From NCBI GenBank assembly GCA_947372365.1, contig CANBTK010000063.1:1-7904 (forward strand): 7,904 nucleotides of DNA, in the 5' to 3' direction. Below the pieces are notes generated by a model, which was given only the letters and a program-made list of their open reading frames with translations, was not told the origin of the DNA and did no database searches. Position numbers and translations under genes: made by a program. This document shows positions 6,833-7,904 of this stretch, piece by piece. This DNA comes from Flavipsychrobacter stenotrophus. Its GTDB lineage: Bacteria > Bacteroidota > Bacteroidia > Chitinophagales > Chitinophagaceae. The stretch's first letter is position 1. Every line of letters starts with the position of its first letter.

Positions 6833-6848
6833 GCCAATATTTATTGGC
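6833..6848. promoter_or_regulatory. Palindromic candidate operator upstream of the NHL gene
   Basis: GCCAATA-TT-TATTGGC is a perfect 7-2-7 palindrome located 28 bases before the ATG at 6877. A symmetrical site of this size at the promoter or leader position fits a dimeric regulator's binding site or a small mRNA hairpin. No known regulator consensus is claimed, and no regulator gene is nearby. Confidence 0.35.
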
Positions 6849-6876
6849 AACCATAACAACTCTAAACTCAGATTTT

Positions 6877-7904
6877 ATGAAAAGAACCCGTTTTATTTTA
6901 GGAGCCCGCATAGCGAAAGTATTTGTTGCAGCTATATTGATTAGCGGCACCACGCAAGGGCAAATCAGTACAGTGGCAGGCTCAGGCGGTGCAGGCTATG
7001 GCGGCGATGGTGGCCTGGCCACATCCGGCAGTTTAAATACGCCCACATACGTGGCTAAGGACGCCGCAGGCAACCTGTATATAGCCGATGTGAATAATGC
7101 CCGCATAAGGAAGGTATCGGCATCGGGCATTATCACCACGTTTGCGGGCACAGGCACAGTGGGTTATAGTGGCGATGGCGGCGCGGCTACTGCAGCCAAT
7201 TTAAGGTCGCCCGCGGGTGTGGCTATTGACAGGAGTGGCAACCTATACATAAGCGATGCGACAGACTACAGGATAAGGAAGGTGAGCACCTCAGGTGTCA
7301 TAACCACATTCGCAGGCAACGGCAGCACCGGGTTTTCGGGTGATGGCAGTGCCGCAACAGCAGCCAAGTTTTCATCGCCCTACGGCATAGCTTTTGATAC
7401 GTCGGGCAATTTGTTTGTGGCAGATAAAGGCAACAACAGGATAAGGAAGATAACTTCGGCAGGTGTTATAAGTACAGTAGCCGGTAGCGGTGGTAGCGGC
7501 TATAGCGGCGACGGGGCAGCAGCTACGGCTGCGCTTATCAAGGCACCTATTAACGTTGCTACCGACAGGTATGGCAATGTGTATATAGCCGACCAGGGCA
7601 ATAACAGGATAAGGATTATTTCGGCATCGGGCATTATTAACACCTTTGCGGGTAATGGCACTGCGGGTTATAGCGGCGACGGCGCGGCAGCAACTGCTGC
7701 AATGCTGAACAGCCCGCTGGGCCTAGCGGTTGATAACAGCGGCAATGTGTACGTAGGCGATGTAACCAATAACCGGGTAAGGAAGATAGCCACATCGGGC
7801 ACCATAAGCACTTATGCAGGCACTGGGTCTGCAGGTTATAGTGGCGATGGCGGCGCGGCAACATCGGCACAACTTTATGCCCCATCGGGCCTGGCTATAG
7901 ATAA
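6877..7904 (+). CDS. Secreted NHL-repeat beta-propeller protein, N-terminal part
   Basis: An open frame starts at ATG 6877 and continues to the window edge without a stop (342 complete codons). The first 28 residues form a signal peptide (basic MKRTR, hydrophobic VFVAAILISG, then TTQGQ). From residue 29 the protein consists of 56-aa units; five are complete and a sixth is cut by the edge. Each follows the pattern I-x-T-x-AG-x-G-x-x-GYSGDGG-x-AT-x-A-x-L-x-x-P-x-G-[VIL]-A-x-D-x-x-GN-[LV]-Y-[IV]-x-D-x-x-N-x-RIRK-[VI]-x-x-x-G, the NHL type of propeller blade common in large exported Bacteroidota proteins. Six or more blades would close a propeller; such domains bind proteins, glycans or other ligands, and no catalytic site is evident. 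A T9SS sorting domain at the missing C-terminus would be expected from the family context but cannot be seen. The start is chosen because the signal peptide follows it directly and no earlier in-frame ATG gives a better one. Confidence 0.9.
   Translation, partial: MKRTRFILGARIAKVFVAAILISGTTQGQISTVAGSGGAGYGGDGGLATSGSLNTPTYVAKDAAGNLYIADVNNARIRKVSASGIITTFAGTGTVGYSGDGGAATAANLRSPAGVAIDRSGNLYISDATDYRIRKVSTSGVITTFAGNGSTGFSGDGSAATAAKFSSPYGIAFDTSGNLFVADKGNNRIRKITSAGVISTVAGSGGSGYSGDGAAATAALIKAPINVATDRYGNVYIADQGNNRIRIISASGIINTFAGNGTAGYSGDGAAATAAMLNSPLGLAVDNSGNVYVGDVTNNRVRKIATSGTISTYAGTGSAGYSGDGGAATSAQLYAPSGLAID
6961..7904 (+). repeat. 168-base tandem repeats coding for NHL blades
   Basis: Units begin at 6961, 7129, 7297, 7465, 7633 and 7801, each exactly 168 bases apart with no insertion or deletion. 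The most conserved core codes for GYSGDGG and GNxYIAD...NNRIRK. A stretch of 26 bases in unit 2 (from 7162) is identical to one in unit 6 (from 7834), exactly four periods apart. This points to internal duplication or gene conversion within the gene. Confidence 0.9.

Larger units (their letters stand above)
5989..6876. other. Long gene-free region with structured elements
   Basis: About 890 bases between the terminator and the next start contain no frame that I accept as a gene. Long open frames exist on both strands, but their translations are low-complexity or cysteine-rich, lack recognisable domains and overlap hairpins. What the region does hold is listed separately: a three-hairpin module (6242-6379), a 7-base-pair hairpin (6631-6652) and a palindrome close to the next gene (6833-6848). 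A minus-strand segment (6620-6570) reads MAYFVDEYREGLKYFS and stop, which looks like a real protein C-terminus but is preceded by an in-frame stop at about 6638; it may be the remnant of a decayed gene. No clear sigma-type promoter for the gene at 6877 was found. Confidence 0.6.

Noticed and set aside
6584..6859. Minus-strand open frame of 91 codons with a hydrophobic N-terminus
   Set aside because: Composition is not protein-like after the first 25 residues, the start lies beside the NHL gene leader, and no family resemblance is seen. The hydrophobic start is a chance effect of AT-rich DNA.
7637..7885. Minus-strand open frame of 82 codons
   Set aside because: Antisense shadow of the NHL repeats; its repeated His/Arg/Cys content reflects the periodic codons on the other strand.
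6961..7904. Regular repeats considered as a CRISPR array or satellite
   Set aside because: The 168-base period is in frame, codes for NHL blades, and has no short identical repeats separated by unique spacers.

Overview
The window looks like chromosomal DNA of a Bacteroidota (Bacteroidetes) bacterium, probably of the Chitinophagales/Sphingobacteriia type. The reasons are a coaBC gene followed by a DUF4835 gene, a DUF4296 lipoprotein, a type IX secretion (T9SS) type A C-terminal sorting domain, AT-rich translation starts without strong Shine-Dalgarno sequences, and promoter-like elements of the Bacteroidetes sigma type (TTG-N19/20-TAnnTTT). The assignment rests on protein features only; no rRNA or other phylogenetic marker is present.

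Left part (1-2712), read on the minus strand: coaBC (coenzyme A biosynthesis), then a DUF4835 protein (annotated in some resources as T9SS protein PorD) overlapping it by 20 bases, then a small DUF4296 lipoprotein 4 bases further on. This is a tight three-gene operon joining a housekeeping enzyme to two cell-envelope proteins. Positions 1-202 beyond it are unresolved; they hold short GC-rich palindromes and open frames on both strands that run off the edge.

Middle part (2713-5988), read on the plus strand: a 151-base divergent promoter region, a small secreted protein of unknown function (153 aa), and 10 bases later a large 863-aa beta-propeller protein. The large protein has Asp-box (BNR-like) repeats, a T9SS type A sorting domain and a signal peptide that also contains a lipobox-like cysteine. 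The pair ends at a strong GC-rich terminator with a GCAA tetraloop. Together they look like a secreted or surface-displayed pair.

Right part: about 890 bases (5982-6876) without a convincing gene. It contains a compact module of three hairpins (6242-6379) that looks like a dispersed intergenic element, a smaller hairpin, a short coding-like fragment on the minus strand, and a perfect 7-2-7 palindrome just before the next start. From 6877 to the window end runs the beginning of a secreted NHL-repeat beta-propeller protein made of six near-identical 56-aa (168-base) units; it is cut by the window edge.

No defence system, mobile element with a transposase, tRNA, rRNA or CRISPR array was seen. 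The most unusual items are the multi-hairpin intergenic element, the double sorting signals of the 863-aa protein, and the untypical CoaC active-site residues.
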